Shown here one piece after another: positions 44,272-58,361 of a DNA stretch of 64,000 nucleotides. Numbering within the stretch: position 1 is the stretch's first letter; each line of letters opens with the position of its first letter. Under the pieces are notes generated by a model. That model was not told the DNA's origin and made no database searches. It saw nothing but the letters and a program-made list of their open reading frames with translations. The stretch comes from Opisthorchis felineus (Eukaryota; Platyhelminthes; Trematoda; Opisthorchiida; Opisthorchiidae): contig SJOL01007411.1 in NCBI GenBank assembly GCA_004794785.1, forward strand, positions 98,979 through 162,978, in the 5' to 3' direction. The position numbers and the translations under genes were made by a program.

Positions 44272-46880
44272 CTGAAAACCAAGATGATAAGCCATAGATT
44301 CCAGTGATATGACACTTGCTTGCTACGCTACGTGTATTGCACGCAGCTTACTGGAACAGGGCCGTCGACACAGAATGATTGATAATTCAGATGTCAATGT
44401 GGACGGACGTGCCAATGGGAAATCCCGATGAAAACTTCCCACAAAGTCACCTTGTCATAGCAGAACCGTTGTCCAACCTAAACCTTTCCGCCCAACGAAA
44501 CCCCGAAGCAAACAATATTATACCACCCCACAAAATCGCAGCAATAAAACGTTTTAGTTTTTCTTCACCTAACATCATTCCTATTCACAGCCCGCTACCA
44601 GCCTCACCCTTCTTTTGGTTTCTAAGGTAGTACTGAGCCCCCAATTTCTAGCAATTTGATGCATCGGATTCTACACCTGTGATGGTAAGCAATCATTAGC
44701 AAGTTAACTTGTGTTTCATCGACCCTATGGACAGGGTCACGTGAACGAAAATACCTCGATAGTCTTAATATCGCTCCGAGTTGAACACGAAGCGGTCTTT
44801 GTGTAGAATATCCAGCGAAAGAAAATTGCAGGTAAAAAATTCAACCAAATTCCATTTAAGTTTGCCGTTAACATCATACTTTGGTTTTGTTCTTCTCAAT
44901 ATCTTCATCTTCCTGGTAAACAGATTTTATGCCGAATACTGCTGAAAAGGACGAGGACATAAACATTGCAGAGGATAACAATGATGATATCGAGGACAAG
45001 TGACAATTAGAATGATGACGATGATGGTGATGATGTTGATGGTGACGTTATAGTCTTTGGAAACAACTATTATTCCAGGTAAGGACATCCGGGCTTTTCG
45101 ACCGTTTTCATCTCCCTCAGATGTTTTATTGCACAACATTTTCCTGATTATATGCCGGAACGTTTCTCGGGTTTGGTTAACGTTTTTCGGTGCCCGTGAG
45201 TCAATTGATTTACTCTTCTTAGAAATATCGCACAAATTGAAGACATGAAGGTTGTGCTTCTCTTCTATCATGTCTTCTTTTCGTCCTGGCAGATCAGAAC
45301 TGCCAACTTCGGCATCATTCCAACCTGTTTTCTGGTAGCCTTTAGCAAAATTATACTGTTGTGGCAATCTTCAGTCATACTAATTAGTAAATCGTGCCTG
45401 TACCGCTCTGTTGTGTATAATACTACATAATCAGCTAAGTGCTACCGGTTCTGAGCTCGCGTCTATGGACACTTGAATGTGTTGATGTGTTATGTACAGA
45501 CACACTTATATTGAAGGGTTACTTGTCAGGCTCATCAGAAACGCACTCGAAAATTATGTTCTACTCCCTAAACACCACAAGTGCCTGTCCATTGCGGAAA
45601 ATAATCCCCTTAGTATATTTTTGTCGTGGCTGCGGTGCGGACAATTCTCACATTCACAACCAGTTTACTTCTTACCCGTTCATTTCGGCCTTTTCTATCA
45701 TTTTAACCTAAATGTCTCTTTGCATATAGGCGACTGTTAGTCAGTCCTCTTTAAACGGTACATTGTCAGACGCTAACCTCGGTCTCCCGCATCAAAGTTT
45801 TAGAGTTAAAGTGGCCGCATGAATGGTATGTAACATACAGCATTTAGCATAATCGATCATTCCTCGCACCAATCATTGAAAGCGGGTTTCAGTCAAATGA
45901 TTCGTCCAAAAGATAAAATCCGGTCTTCAACCTCGATAATCTATCATGTGTAACCTGGTTTGGAACGAGGAATCGGAGTACGCAATATCTGCCTTTTCGC
46001 ACGACATTTCACGTACCATTTGACTATGGCCAATATTCGGTTCAGTTGCTCGTCCTCCGGACTATGTACAACAGGACGCACTTTGTCAACCATCGGCATT
46101 ACACCTCAAGGAGGCTGACATGCAATCTAATCACGTGAGCCGTATGCTCTAAACACGTGATGCTCCTTTACTGCAACAACCTTTTCGGGACCGAAGAAAA
46201 AGTTTGTTGTAATGGGACTTTTGATATAACGAGAATATGTTCGACGTACCCATTGTCGTCTTTTATTTTTCGAATGGAAAAATGCAATATTACTCTTACT
46301 TTGGCTTAACCCCAACCATCATACAGTGCGCACCCTCATAAGAACTGTGACCAGTCACCAGAACACCCAAATGGCAGATCGCATAGACGCAACGTATACC
46401 CACACCTTCCGCGCACAAATACACGTGAGTAACCAGCGCTGTCACAGCTACATGAGGCTGTCCCCCCTTGTGTATCCACCGGAACGGGCATTCGCTCGCT
46501 TTCAGCTGAATGTGTTGAAAAAAGGTGGATCAACAGGTCAGTCGGAGTAGCAGTTGTTAAGTAAGCCTGGTGGCGCAAACTGTTACTTTAGGTGACTAAA
46601 ACAACAGATGTGGTGGTCAAATGGTCGAAACCACAGCAGTCGCGGTCTTGGTCATGTGATAGCAACACACTGGCATGAAAATCACTAGCCCTTGAAGGAG
46701 GCACGTCAGCTTTTCTCAATGATTCGCCTGGACGGCAAATGAGATACGGTAGGAAAAAGACAAGCCTATTTACCAAACTGAGATAACCACAAAAATGTGC
46801 GTTTCCACTGTACCCCAGTAATTGAAGGCTTCACAGTCTAACTGGGGTCACGCATAACCCACTACAAAAAGACCGAATAC
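44272..46880. other. Unassigned DNA with a GAT-rich tract
   Basis: 45010-45050 is GATGACGATGATGG-like simple sequence. A plus-strand frame 44391-44626 (before donor GTAGTA), a minus frame 45367-44927 and a plus frame 45500-45740 are open, with no homology. 46727-46588 (minus, after a long pyrimidine acceptor) is another terminal-exon-like frame. Confidence 0.22.
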
Positions 46881-48642
46881 CGACGGTGTGGAAGAAACAC
46901 GACTAGACAATCGAGTACAAAACGTGAGCGATTGCTTACTTTCAGTCATGCGAAACAACATGTTTTTGTTCCAAAAGAAACTTCATCCTGCAGGTAAAGC
47001 CATTTTACGCACGAGCATTCCATCTGAGAAATATTCACCTGATGACTTAGTCAACACCGAATCACGAGATGTTTGAATGAAGGACAGTGACGCCCTATCC
47101 TGCCTAACTACGAGACAGACGATGAGCAGCTACTAACCAGAAGATTAGGAGTTTGCATTCCCCTCGAGATTCATGAGCTGCTGATGAGTCCCGACACTGT
47201 GCTGTGCTTCTTGGCCTTTCAAAGTGGGCTCATTTCAAGTGTTACGTGGCACTTGATTTGAAACTACAGAAACATCACACAAACTCTAGGATATCTTCTG
47301 TTGGTATGGTGCAGATACCGGAAGATTTTTCATAGACGTTAATATTAGACTGAAGAAAACGAGTTGAGGACCCTCTATTTTTTCGGCATTTTGGGGGCTT
47401 GCCGGGTAGATGCGTTCTCCGAGGTTCATATTTGGTTGAAGAATATCATAACCAAAGGATTCATTGTAAGGACTTGATGAGACCCAAAAAACAGGATGAA
47501 ACTAACAATGGGTTTTTCATTGATCTTTTCATGCTACTTATATATACAACGTATGGTTTTGGTTCTTTCACTTTTACTACATGGAATTTCGAGGAAAAAT
47601 TCTTGTTTTCATTCAACTCTGCATAACTTGTCGATTTGGTTTTCGAAAGACAATGAAAAAGCCTTGTTTCTTCAAATTGTATCATGTCTAGCGCGAGTGG
47701 TATTCGTCGATTAGGTTTCCGGTTTCAGCATTCTTGTGTCAAATTATACAGTATTTCCCACTGTATGTACAACATTCTCCAGAACTGATTCACTCGTGTG
47801 CATCACTGAAGTGCGATTATACTGGTGCCATCCAACATAGTGAAACTAGATAGATCGAACCACCGGAACATAACATAGCTCAATCGCGAATGTAGCCATC
47901 ATCCTCAAACACTTGAGAATTATTTCCTAGGTCACATTCCATCAGTTCTATGAGCGACATCTTTTTACGATAACGTGTAGAGGAACTCTTCCACCAGTTA
48001 GGAAGGCCAACAGCCAGTTCAACAACAGTTCATGATGACGGAGTACTAGGGCATTATTTTCACGATGTCCAATGGCTTCAGCATTGACAAGATACTGAGA
48101 GACTGGCGACTTGCTAGCCAATGACATGCCAAGTTCTGTATGCATCGCACCCTATCCTAGACATTGTCAGAAACCCAGTGACCTCGTAAAATCAAGTCTT
48201 AATCATTCAACTGGGAGCGATTCGTTCTAGATGGGTCATAAAATAGGTTACTTGGACGAGGATCCCTCATTGCTAAATACATTTCGCTGATATTTGAATA
48301 ACCATCATAGAGATTCACAAATGTAATCTTTTACGCCTAGTCATCAGACGAATTTTACCGAGACATGATAGAAAAATGTCGGAACGCCTGTCCAAGATGT
48401 GCTGCAGATGCGCACGCCGGAAATTCTATATCGGGCGCCACCGCATCTCCCCGCGCTATGTTACAAATTTGCGAATTAAGCCCATTGACTGCTTCGCAAT
48501 GTCCTGAGCTCTTTCACTCAAATTCGATTGCAATTTTGATCTAGTTCCTCCAGGCAACCAGGAGGATAGTAATTCTCTCTTTTGCAGAAGAGACAGCCAG
48601 TAGCGTGCTCAGGTATTCACTGATGTCACTTGGATGCGTCAG
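46881..48642. other. Unassigned DNA with a decayed family-1 trace
   Basis: TTTTTTCGGCATTTTGGGGG, CTTGCCGGGTAGATGCG and CTCCGAGGTTC (47375-47432) align with the head of ribozyme family 1, but CUGAUGA is lost. A plus frame 46855-47076 is open. Nothing else recognised. Confidence 0.3.
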
Positions 48643-48817
48643 CTTCGTTTGGTGTGCGAGTCCCCTGGCTTTTATGTGACTGTCCGAAAAGCTGGTCTAC
48701 GTCCGAGGACTGTTACACACTGCATATGCACACCTGCGCGCACTCAGGCAGCCATCAGGCACCCTTGCTCATCCATTTGATGCAAACTGTGCACGCGAAA
48801 AAGGATTCTCTGGGTTG
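48643..48817 (+). CDS. Candidate exon, Cys/His-containing
   Basis: Open for 57 codons to donor GTAAGT. It reads VPWLLCDCPKSWSTSEDCYT and LHMHTCAHSGSHQAP. The nearest acceptor in phase is GGATGCGTCAG at 48642. That would make a 30-base intron behind a tiny exon 48589-48612 (strong acceptor TTCTCTCTTTTGCAG). Spacing of Cys and His does not fit a standard C2H2 finger. Function unknown. Confidence 0.25.
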
Positions 48818-49549
48818 GTAAGTGGTTCGTGCATCTCGAAGATCGCTGCCTGTGTGGCAGCTGTCCTAATTCTACATCACTGACATGATAGCACAGATCA
48901 GATCGTACGCCTCCTGAGTACCCGACTGGACAACGGGTATCGAATGGATCCTAAACATCAGTGCAAGCACAACTCATGCGGTCCGTTGGGGAAAGTGACA
49001 TGTATTTCCATGAATAAAAAAACAATATGATTTTTTATTATTTTATGTCACCAAGATATCGAAGTAGTTGAAACGTCGGCAATATTTACAACCTTAACGA
49101 CTGCACAATCCCATGCATTACGCACCCATCTAATTCCAACCAAGCATACAGGTAATTTATCCATTGATTTCCTAATTTCTCAGTCTGGAAATTTTTCAAA
49201 CTCTGTGTTGACAGCTTATCAGGAACGTGCTTTAGAATCACATTGAGTTCCGGTCGTTTCCAATTTACTGCTCACGGGAAATGCTTACCAGACCTACCAC
49301 ATATTTGCTTGTCACATTTGATCGCGTTGTGCAGGAATTGACCAATATGCTGCTCGTTTACCAGTTGCACTAATCAGCAACTGGCACTTGAAGGCAAAAC
49401 GAAGAGGGGTTTCTGCAGGCTCTCAACTGTAGGTGCAATTTCTCAGGGTTCTGCTAACGTATGATGTCAAAGCCTTGGAAAATACAGAAACTGAGAAACT
49501 AGTCACATATGAGTGGTGTAGTTAGCTGACAAACTCTCCGGATCGTACC

Positions 49550-49550
<1 letters not shown>

Positions 49551-49586
<36 letters not shown>
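49551..49586. repeat. (TA)n microsatellite
   Basis: An uninterrupted TA run of about 36 bases. Confidence 0.95.
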
Positions 49587-49590
<4 letters not shown>

Positions 49591-52259
49591 TCGAGAAAAG
49601 AAAAACAAGAAAACAAAGTAAAGCCCTGTCAATTAGAAGAGAAGGACAATCTCAAAATGCAACACTAGCTTCACTCTATTCACTGGTGCGGAATTGTAAA
49701 AGAAATTGTGAAATTTGTCATAGCAGTTTATTTGAAAATATTCGGTAATTTGGCTAGCGGGTGTGCAAATGTTCGGTTGTATTTATTTCTAGTCCCATTT
49801 ATAGCCCAGTTACAGGTGACGCGCCAAATTGTGGATTTGTCTGATCAGTGGTTTCAAGGAGCTTGTGACCGATTACACTGATGTTTGGACAGGATAACGA
49901 GCAGATAATTTGGTAGAAAAACACACCGACCAATGAAAACATTACTGTGGAGTCTTCAGCCCCATGATCAGAGTGGATAAAAGTAAGAGGGTTGTAGAAA
50001 TGATTGGTTGTCAGCTGACACTGAATCCCATCTACTGGCTTGCTACTTTTATATGCCTACGTTTTTTGGTAAAGTATACATAACATGTATTTCGTCGCAA
50101 AGAAGATCCACGACACTAAGCCTGTCTGATGAAGCCCAGACCGATCACAACCGGCTATCTAAGCAGTTTTTTTCGACACAGCTTACAACGTCTTCCATGG
50201 AAGCCGATACGAAGTTTTTAAACCATATACAAGATACACGATGGTGTGTCTCGAAAACTGCATTTTTCGAGAAGCAAACCACTCATTAAAATAATTTGCC
50301 GGTATGTAGGACTATAAAAAAAGTAATAGGACATCTCTGCTCGATTTTTGAATTCCACTAAATATTCTATTCTGTAAATGAAGTCAACCTGTGCTAAAAA
50401 GTCGACAAACATTGTATGACTGTTTTGTCCTCACTGGAAATCATCAGCAATCTGCATTTGCATTCACAACTCGGACCTCCTCTAGCCTGAAGGTTCCAGT
50501 AGAAGCAAAAAAGTCTAGTGGAGACCTGTGATGCAATTAATGATACCTTGCTCATTGACTGAAAACAGCTGACGACGGTAACTTTCGTCCCTGCTGTTCT
50601 GTTTACTTGCTGCACCCGCTGACCACACGTTACCACAATCAAAGAAGACAAATTAGGAGAATCATGTGATAGCGCTGGAAAAAATTTGTGTCATAGTTAA
50701 GTACCATGTGTAAAGTTTAGAAGGCAGATGGTGATGTATGGCTTGATTTCGCTCGTGAAGAACTTAATATTTGATAGAACCAGGTACCCGTCAAAACTCG
50801 CAAGGATAACTTACATGTCAATCAGTCCAAAACATGGTCCAGATTCTTAGTAATCAGGGTCGACTCAGCATCGCTTTGTTCAGAAATAAGGGCTAACGTA
50901 TCCCAGGGGCGACAAGATTCAATCCCACTTGTTTCATTGTCTACTAAATGGGCTACACGTTGAGAAGTGGGCTTTAAACAATAATTATCAAAAGATTTTT
51001 CACTTGTCGTTCAAAGGAATAACTCTTATATTTGAGACGACAAGACTTCTCTCGAGAACTGATCGCACAATGACTCCCAGTAAGATTTCCTAGAAAATCA
51101 GGCTTTAAGCATCCAAAAACCTTCATTATCGTCCGTTTAATCCGGCGAACCCTCCAAAGAGAGCATTAAGGTGAAAGGAGCCGATGCTTCCTGTTGCGAG
51201 TGGGCTCTTTCGGAAGTAATGTATGGGATCTAACATTGGTTTATCTGGCCGTAGGTAAATTATTCGGAGACTTTTTACAACTTCTCGTATTGGTCTACTA
51301 CTAAGTATGTATCCTGGTATGTATCCTAACTCTATTCACAAAGAATTACTTTTGATTTGAAACAAAGTTCCTCCGTTAATTTGCTGACAGCTTGAGTCAG
51401 TCGGTGGCGTCAAAAGCACCTGTTTCGTGCTCGCTTTGCTCTTGTTTTCTAAAGTACCTACGTCAAAATTGATGCTCACGTCGCTATTGACTGGGGGCGA
51501 AAACCCTCAAAGTAGCTACCACTCGATAATGAGCTTCCGTCCTACATTTAATTAGTTCCAAGGTCACGTTCCTGTTAGCATAGTAAACAGATCATTTACA
51601 ACCAAGTAGACACTGGCCATTCAACAGCAGAAACCAGATGAACCAGAAATCAACCTTCAGACCCTCAAAGCCAACCTCCTTCAAACGCTATATGGTATTG
51701 TGTGTTCAAACAGTTGACCAGTGGTGCTTTCATAGCGTAGCGGAAGTTATTCGCCTGCGGTCTTCGGGAGAATGATCCAGCCCGAGGACTTATGACATAG
51801 ATGCCTGACTCCTGGCGCTGCCGCTCAAAACACATGGTTTTGAAGCCGCATCAATTTCTTGGTAAGATTTACCAGCTCCAGGACTTGTCTTCTAGCTCAC
51901 TGGTCTTCACCATCAATCTTTGGAAAATCAAAGTGGCCGATCGGCGCTTCTGGTCTCTGTCTTTCTTGGATTATTACAAAATAGCTGGTTCCATAAGTGT
52001 TGAAATGTTGGCCCAATGTGGACATGTCTCACAGCCATCCTACTACTATCTGGCATAATCGTATGACTCTAACCGCCGTACTGTTAATTTCGTTCATGGT
52101 GTCCCTGGTTTTTCTTTGACATTTCTGAAGTAGCTGCAAACTGATGAACGACAAAGTGCCAACCAAAAGACCATAAGGGCATCCAACACCACAAACCAAG
52201 CCAAGAAGAAGACTCTTGGTCAAGTCTGACAGAGAGGATATTTTCTAAACCATCTATTC
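49587..52259. other. Unassigned DNA
   Basis: No recognised elements. At 50118-50160, TGTCTGATGAAGCCCAGACC followed by GATCACAACCGG recalls a hammerhead but lacks GAAAC. A plus frame 51801-52058 is open, with no homology. An 11-bp tandem pair (GTATGTATCCT) lies near 51305. Confidence 0.3.
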
Positions 52260-52860
52260 GTATTGTCAAAGAGCATCTGAAAACCTAGACACGGCAGACA
52301 ATCCGGGGATACATTGAATTTAAAGGCGCATTCGATTCCGTCGGTCGTTCTGTTCTTCTATACACTTTTTTGTCAAGACATGCCCCTAATATCTGTAAAT
52401 GTCATATAATTTCCAAAAACTTGTTAGAGTGTGAAAGTGTATGATGAGCTTTGCAAAAGCCTTCCAACAATCCCGAGTACAGTATCTTTTTTCGTGCTCG
52501 GTTTGATTTTGTGATTATTGTGACATTGTGTAAGGCGTCAGATGGCCTGTGAAACCCAGAAGCTCTAATGCTTTAGGTAGGAATTTTGTCATCATGGAAT
52601 GTGCGGATTCCAGTGTTCTCATTTTAGAAAGGTAGGAGAAATTGCCTACTTTCTTAGAGCGCCGACAGGAATAATCCTTCGGTACGTGCCTTGTATCCGC
52701 CTGGTCATATGTATGCTGTCTTAATATAAGGATACACCTAAGGTAAGTCTTGGAGACAATGAAATTCGTGAAATGTCTAAAGTATCTCGAAAGCTACATT
52801 AGCTCTAACGGTAGTGTGATAGTCGAAGTCACACCGCCTGTTGGTGGTGAGAAAAAGTCT
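52260..52860 (+). mobile_element. RTE-like RT fragments (copy E)
   Basis: TRQTIRGYIEFKGAFDSVGR and SVLLYTFLSRHAP (52278-52380) match the RT block FLDFKGAFDSVDRSVLLDTL, with the first catalytic Asp changed to Glu. Further on, FVKCLKYLESYISSNGSVI (52755-52830) matches the FxYLGSxISSDGSV block. The segment between them is unrecognisable or deleted, including YADD. Confidence 0.6.
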
Positions 52861-52958
52861 TAAATTTCACTTGGAGTTGCCTCCTGTAGGTAAAGTCGGT
52901 CTACTCTGAAAAGCCGGGCAACATTATGCAGCTCTTTCATCATTTTTGTCACGATTAG

Positions 52959-55322
52959 CACTTTACGAATCTTTCGGAAGATTCCAACCTGCATCCTCCC
53001 GGTCAATTGTACACTGCCGTTAGGCCACAAATCTTTAAAACCTTGACAGACATACATGACTCAAGCGGCCAGTTAACCAGTGCTATGATAGCCGGACCTT
53101 GCCCCACGAATTCGTGTATCACAGGTACTAGGAGAGGACCACTATTTTCCACAAATGGGATACATTTTTACATCGAACTCACGCATGCATCCGGCCGGTA
53201 GACTGAGATTCGAAGGCCCCAGTATGAATGCATGCGTTACAGGCGCAGGGTGAGAGATACACTTTCCACTAACTGACGTGAGCTTTATACGCGACCCACA
53301 CATCCAATCAAGGGTCATCCGGCCAGCTGAACAATTGCCCTTTCCCCCCCACCACCACCCAAAGAAGCACTGGGTAGATGGCCGCATCGCACTCAGCCCC
53401 CCGATTCAGTCGACTACCAAAGTGAAACTAAACGAGCCCCCCTGTGATTTATACTTGAGTTCGCACATGATATTTTGTACGTTTAGTGTGCTTCGGTGTG
53501 GGTGGTTGGTCGAATGATTGATACGTCAACAACTCCGAAAAATGCGCCGCATCGCCGATTAGTATCCATCAGCCGCTACGTTGAAGAAATGGCTAAACGT
53601 GCTATTGCTAGCACAGTTCTGTCAACTGCCACCGACACAATCTCCACTCTTCTGGCTTATGAAGGTATCTACCCAGCAAGAAGGGTAATACAGTGATTTG
53701 CAGACTCGCCTCCAGACGAACAGAGACTTAATCCTGGTTTATTTGGAAGTTTCAGGCCTGTTGGATCCACAATCCTTCACCTCTATGGGCCACCAAAGCT
53801 CGAGAAGCCTGGCGTATCTACTTGCCAAATATTATCCATGAAGAACTCATCCTACTACTCAGTATCCAAATAGTTTCGCGAAGCCATTGGAACCACCTAG
53901 ATACCGCTTCCCGTACAACCTGCATGATATCTTTTACCTTGTTCATAGAATTAATAATGTGAACATCAAGAGAATGGATTCCTTTGACTGTTTACTAACT
54001 TTTCTTCAGTCGGAAAAGTAAACTTCTTTGTAACTACTTGACCGAAACGGATATCGGAACAGGGTTGTCCGCTCCCAGTTTAAAAGAATGCTTCTAAACG
54101 GTGCATTCGATGTTCTGTTCCTTTTCAGCGATGTCTTACACAGGCAAAAGGCTGGTGTCGTCTTGGGTTCCGCTTGTGACCGTCTTGGATGGGATTGTTG
54201 GAACGAAACTAACGAAAAACCTCAATCGGCAGCTTAGATCACCAGTAACAATTTGTAGATGGTATTTTCGTGTGACACACAAGAGGATATTCCACCTTGC
54301 AGCGGTTTCCATTTCGAGGTCAGAGTATTCTCCTCAAAACTGACACATTTCCAGGTTCATGTAACTATCAAACGACCGACGAAACGGACTAAACTAAGTC
54401 CCATGTAACCTCAATTCATCATATGGGCACGTAAGATTCTGCTATGTAATTAACCACCAGGCAACAGAGTTCCTTTACCTTCAAACTAACGGCAATTTAT
54501 AGTTCGTCCAACTGGATGGGAGAAGATAATAATCTTCGGACAACCACTTCAATATGGTGCAATGAAATCGTCCTGTCAACTAAACCCAGAGCTTATACTT
54601 GGTATTCTTAATAAAAGGAAACCAAGGAATCCCTTTTCTTTATAAACTACCCTCTGTATTGGCCCACAGAAACAAATTTGGTAGCAACAACTTTTCTACA
54701 CTCGGCTGATCAATCACGTGAGCAGTCCGTTGCTAAAACACACGTCGCTTCTTATGATAGAACAACTGTAATCTGAATTACTTGCACGTGCCAACAAGTG
54801 ATTGCAGCAGCATAGTCTGTGATGCTGCACATTTGTCTCACTGAGAATGCCCTATTTTGGTTCAATCTGGGAAACTCGACTGTTGGTTGTCAACATTCAG
54901 GGCCACCCGATTGGTTAGGCTCCCTCACTTGTCTTTTATCCGGGCTAGGTTTTTGTTCAGCGTGGGCGGAGAAGACTATGGTATTTACCGGTGTAAACTA
55001 TCATTGTCCCGATGCTGTCCTACTATGTTCCCATTTGATTATACCAAGATGAATGAGTTAGACGACAGTGCATTCTTTATCTGGGCAGTGAATCAGGGCG
55101 ATAAGTTGCACCAGCACCCTCGCATAGCCATTTTAGTTTCACACAATAGGGATCCTGTGATTAGGTGGCTGCTCATGCCAAGGTAAGTTGCGCCTACTCC
55201 CAGGCTAAACCGGTGGGAGCCGGAAAACTCATTCGAAGGATTTTTTCGTCACCTGTCAAACTGACTGAGGATAAGTTTTTTTTTGTAGGCATTTGTTAGG
55301 AATATTGGCCTCTGAGTTTTGC
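52959..55322 (+). CDS. Plus-strand multi-exon candidate
   Basis: Exon pieces: 52959-53124 (acceptor after a long pyrimidine run, TTTTTGTCACGATTAG; donor GTACTA; phase 0 to 1); 53487-53664 (phase 0 to 1); 54129-54261 (acceptor TCTGTTCCTTTTCAG; phase 1 to 2); 54961-55182 (acceptor GGTTTTTGTTCAG; donor GTAAGT; phase 2 to 2); 55289-55322, a 34-base micro-exon (acceptor TTTTTTTTGTAG; donor GTGAGT; phase 2 to 0). The last four join in phase without any stop, and the first needs another partner. Text includes YVEEMAKRAIASTVLSTA, an amphipathic helix faintly like A-kinase anchoring peptides, and GGEDYGIYRCKLS. No family is recognised. Phase continuity over four pieces is the main support. Confidence 0.3.
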
Positions 55323-58300
55323 GTGAGTATCGAAAGAAGCAAAAAGAGTACCCTCAAGGACAACCTTCGACGGTCTTGTTTCAAACCTAAGGTATCCTAA
55401 AAACGCAAATAACTGATATGAAACCACGCACTCTGTCAAGTTTGCATCCCAGTGCCAACGCCAAGAGAAAAGCATAATCTCTAGTCCGAAGAAGTTGAAA
55501 AAATCTTGGTGAGGGCTTTTGAAACTGAAGGCAATCGGCAAAAAGTAACCGCTTTGCCTTAGGTGGATCGATGTAAAGCACGAGTTTCGGTAGAGGTAGA
55601 TATAGTGTAGTAGTCGAGGTGCACATATGAGGTCTCAAACAAAGCTTTCCTCCAAAATTGGAGGAAAGTTGTTCTGGGTATCAGAAGATGCCTCAGAGAA
55701 TTGAAGTGGTTGCAGCTGCATGAGGGGGAATATTTCAGCAAGCAGATCAGTGAGCCAAATCCTCACTAGAAAGCAGCACGACCTATTTTCAGTTCATGGG
55801 ATAGCAAATGGAATCATCAGATGGAGCGGCTTAAGTTGAAGAGAACAGTATTACTTAGATCAACCAGATAATGTGCAGACTTTTATGCAACTAAACGCGA
55901 GGGTGCTCACGACGAGAGCCTTGTGGTGAACTTTCCTAGGTCAAAATCTACACATTATTCATAAAATAATCACAAGTACTCTGATCGCCTCGAAGCACGA
56001 GAGTTCTCCAACAGGAATAGGAACAAGTGAATGAGGTGCATGTTGTCGAAACCGAATGAATCGATTCGTCATATCAGTGTCGTGTAGAAAACTTTTCGTG
56101 CCCTGAGCAATTGGAGGACGTTTTTAAAGAACCAGCCTTCTATGGGAAAACGCCTAGTGTCGAGTGCGATACCATTAAAGAGCCATCTACTCACGCTAGA
56201 CAGGAAGGTCCTATATTGCAACTCTGTCAGCAGTGGCCTCAAAAGTAGACGAAAGTTTGTTATATAAATAGAAATTATGTTAGTACCGATCGCACGAGAA
56301 AAATACTGAGTAAAGTATTCTGGTGTTTATAACCAGTGGGAGCATCGTAGGCCGAAATCAGATAAAGTTAAGTATTTTTTATTGGCCCACAGATTTATTG
56401 ACAGAAAAAACAGTAGGCGAATAATGGAAGGTGAATTCGAGTTGAAAATATGTCCTAATAACTAGAAACTCTCCTCAGTGATGGTGCAAGCGACCTCGGC
56501 TCGGTGTAATGCCACTGAAATAAATGGTCATTCAAAAATAAGTATTTTGTTGCTCATGAGTTCATCTTCTTTCTTTTTTCTTTGTTAACCACGTCAACAT
56601 TGAAAAAGCTGTAGAAATACTAAGGCCCTGCTTATACATCACATGTATGTTTCATGGGTTTTGTCCCCCTCCAAATTTTTTGTAGAATCGGCTCTGTTGG
56701 GAATGAAGCGGATTGCTGGCCTGGTACGTTGCTGTATGCCAGGCTGCAAGACTGACATGCGTGAAGATTACAAAAGGGCAGAATGGCCAACAGTCCAATC
56801 AGCAAATCACGTGAAGCCAATAGAGATACCTACTGGGACACAATACCCCGTGAGCAAACGTCATACTCGAACTGACTGGGAGACCGATGAGCGAACTTGC
56901 TCAGACTTTGCGCGTGCGCACTCTTTGGAATGATACACTCAAAGCAACTGACAAAAGCCGGAGGAATAATGCATGATTCTCTATGAGAACTACTAAGGCT
57001 AATCCCGTAGTTCCCAACAAAGAATTCAATAGACTATTTATGCACCACTCTGAACTACATGAGATAAAGTAGGACTGGAATGTTAGCAGAGACCAGTATT
57101 GATTTAGCTCAAAAACAAGAAAACGCGAATCTCGGAGCAGACAGCTACAAGTGCAGAACATTGGTCGGAGATTTTTTTCTTATGTATGAGAAAGTTATTC
57201 TTTATACAGGTATTCAACTTCCAATTAAATTTCCAATTTTCTTCCATTATTTCGACAAGTTAATCAATAGCAAGGTGATTGGAGAAGAATAGAGAGTCCT
57301 CCTGGAGGTGCATGGTATTTCCGTTGGTTTAAATGCAACGATGATGAAGGCAACAGGGTTGTGAATATTTTACTTGCTTTCACCAGTCATAAACTTAAAA
57401 CGTTGTGTTTATGTGTAAGAAGCTACTGACAGAATACAATAGTGAATCTTACGGTCTTGGAGAAGATAGGTTGGGTGACGTCAGTTCTAAGACAGTCTGA
57501 TGATCCGAACAGGTAAATTTTGTGCATGAATTTTTCGTGCACTTTTGTCTCACAGAAGATCAAGGGCTTCGATTTCGTTGATTATCATGAAAGTATCAGG
57601 AGGGCTGACCGTATGACCAGTCTTGGCGATGTGCCATGCAAACGGTGACCCTCTCGCTTTCTTGTCTCCGTCTTCACCCCGCAACACATTTGCATTTTAT
57701 CCAAACCCACGTAACCATCTAACCACCAATGAGACAGTCTACCAGAGACACGTCTCACCTAAACATGAATGTCAGGGCTCAGACTGCCGATTGTGACGGT
57801 CTCGTATATTCGCTGGACTATATATGCTCTCAAACTCTGTCTACCATATTGAAAAATCCCAAGTCGCTTGGTTAGCATGTCAAGCCTGAATGGAGGGTCT
57901 TAGTGGACTGGTTTGTACTAATTTCGCTCTCAGGTGGGGCTAGTAATAAGTCGCTGACTGCTCGAGTCAGTGCTTTCGGCTGCGTGGACGTGCGCATTTG
58001 ATAAGCAGTCGAAACCTAATCCAACTGCTACGTGCAACAGAGTTCAGCTGCAGCCGATTGGGACGGCGCACATTAGTGGTAAGCATGACTAAATAGCAAA
58101 ATGATTCGGTTCGAAGTCGTCCTCCCAGGTTTACTAATTAGTGACTGTCCAGTTGACCGATCAGGTTATAGTTTGTAAAGTTGTTTACTGTAACCCCTAA
58201 GGGATAACCTAAGTGAACTGCAATAGAAACTGCTGAAGCTGTTTGTGTTATACTGAGTCGAATGAACCACTACGTGCATTGCCATGGGCTTGCAGTTCCA

Positions 58301-58361
58301 CTCAAAGCACTTGCACGTATCTAAGTTGTCGTATGGGGTGAATACTAGAGACTCTTAACTT
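55323..58361. other. Unassigned DNA with weak exon-like frames
   Basis: 57433-57512 (plus, donor GTAAAT, 26 codons plus two bases) reads VNLTVLEKIGWVTSVLRQSD. A strong acceptor at 56666-56684 leads to a short frame. 57080-57292 (plus) is open after an ATG. No repeats recognised. Confidence 0.22.

Noticed and set aside
47178..47215. CTGATGAGTCCC as a schistosome-type hammerhead
   Set aside because: No GAAAC or complementary stem follows.
50118..50160. Further hammerhead (CTGATGAAGCCC...)
   Set aside because: The GAAAC element is missing (ACAAC) and no stem II pairs.
51730..51785. tRNA-like segment with weak A and B boxes
   Set aside because: The B box (GAATGATCC) departs from the consensus at key positions and no arm pairs well.
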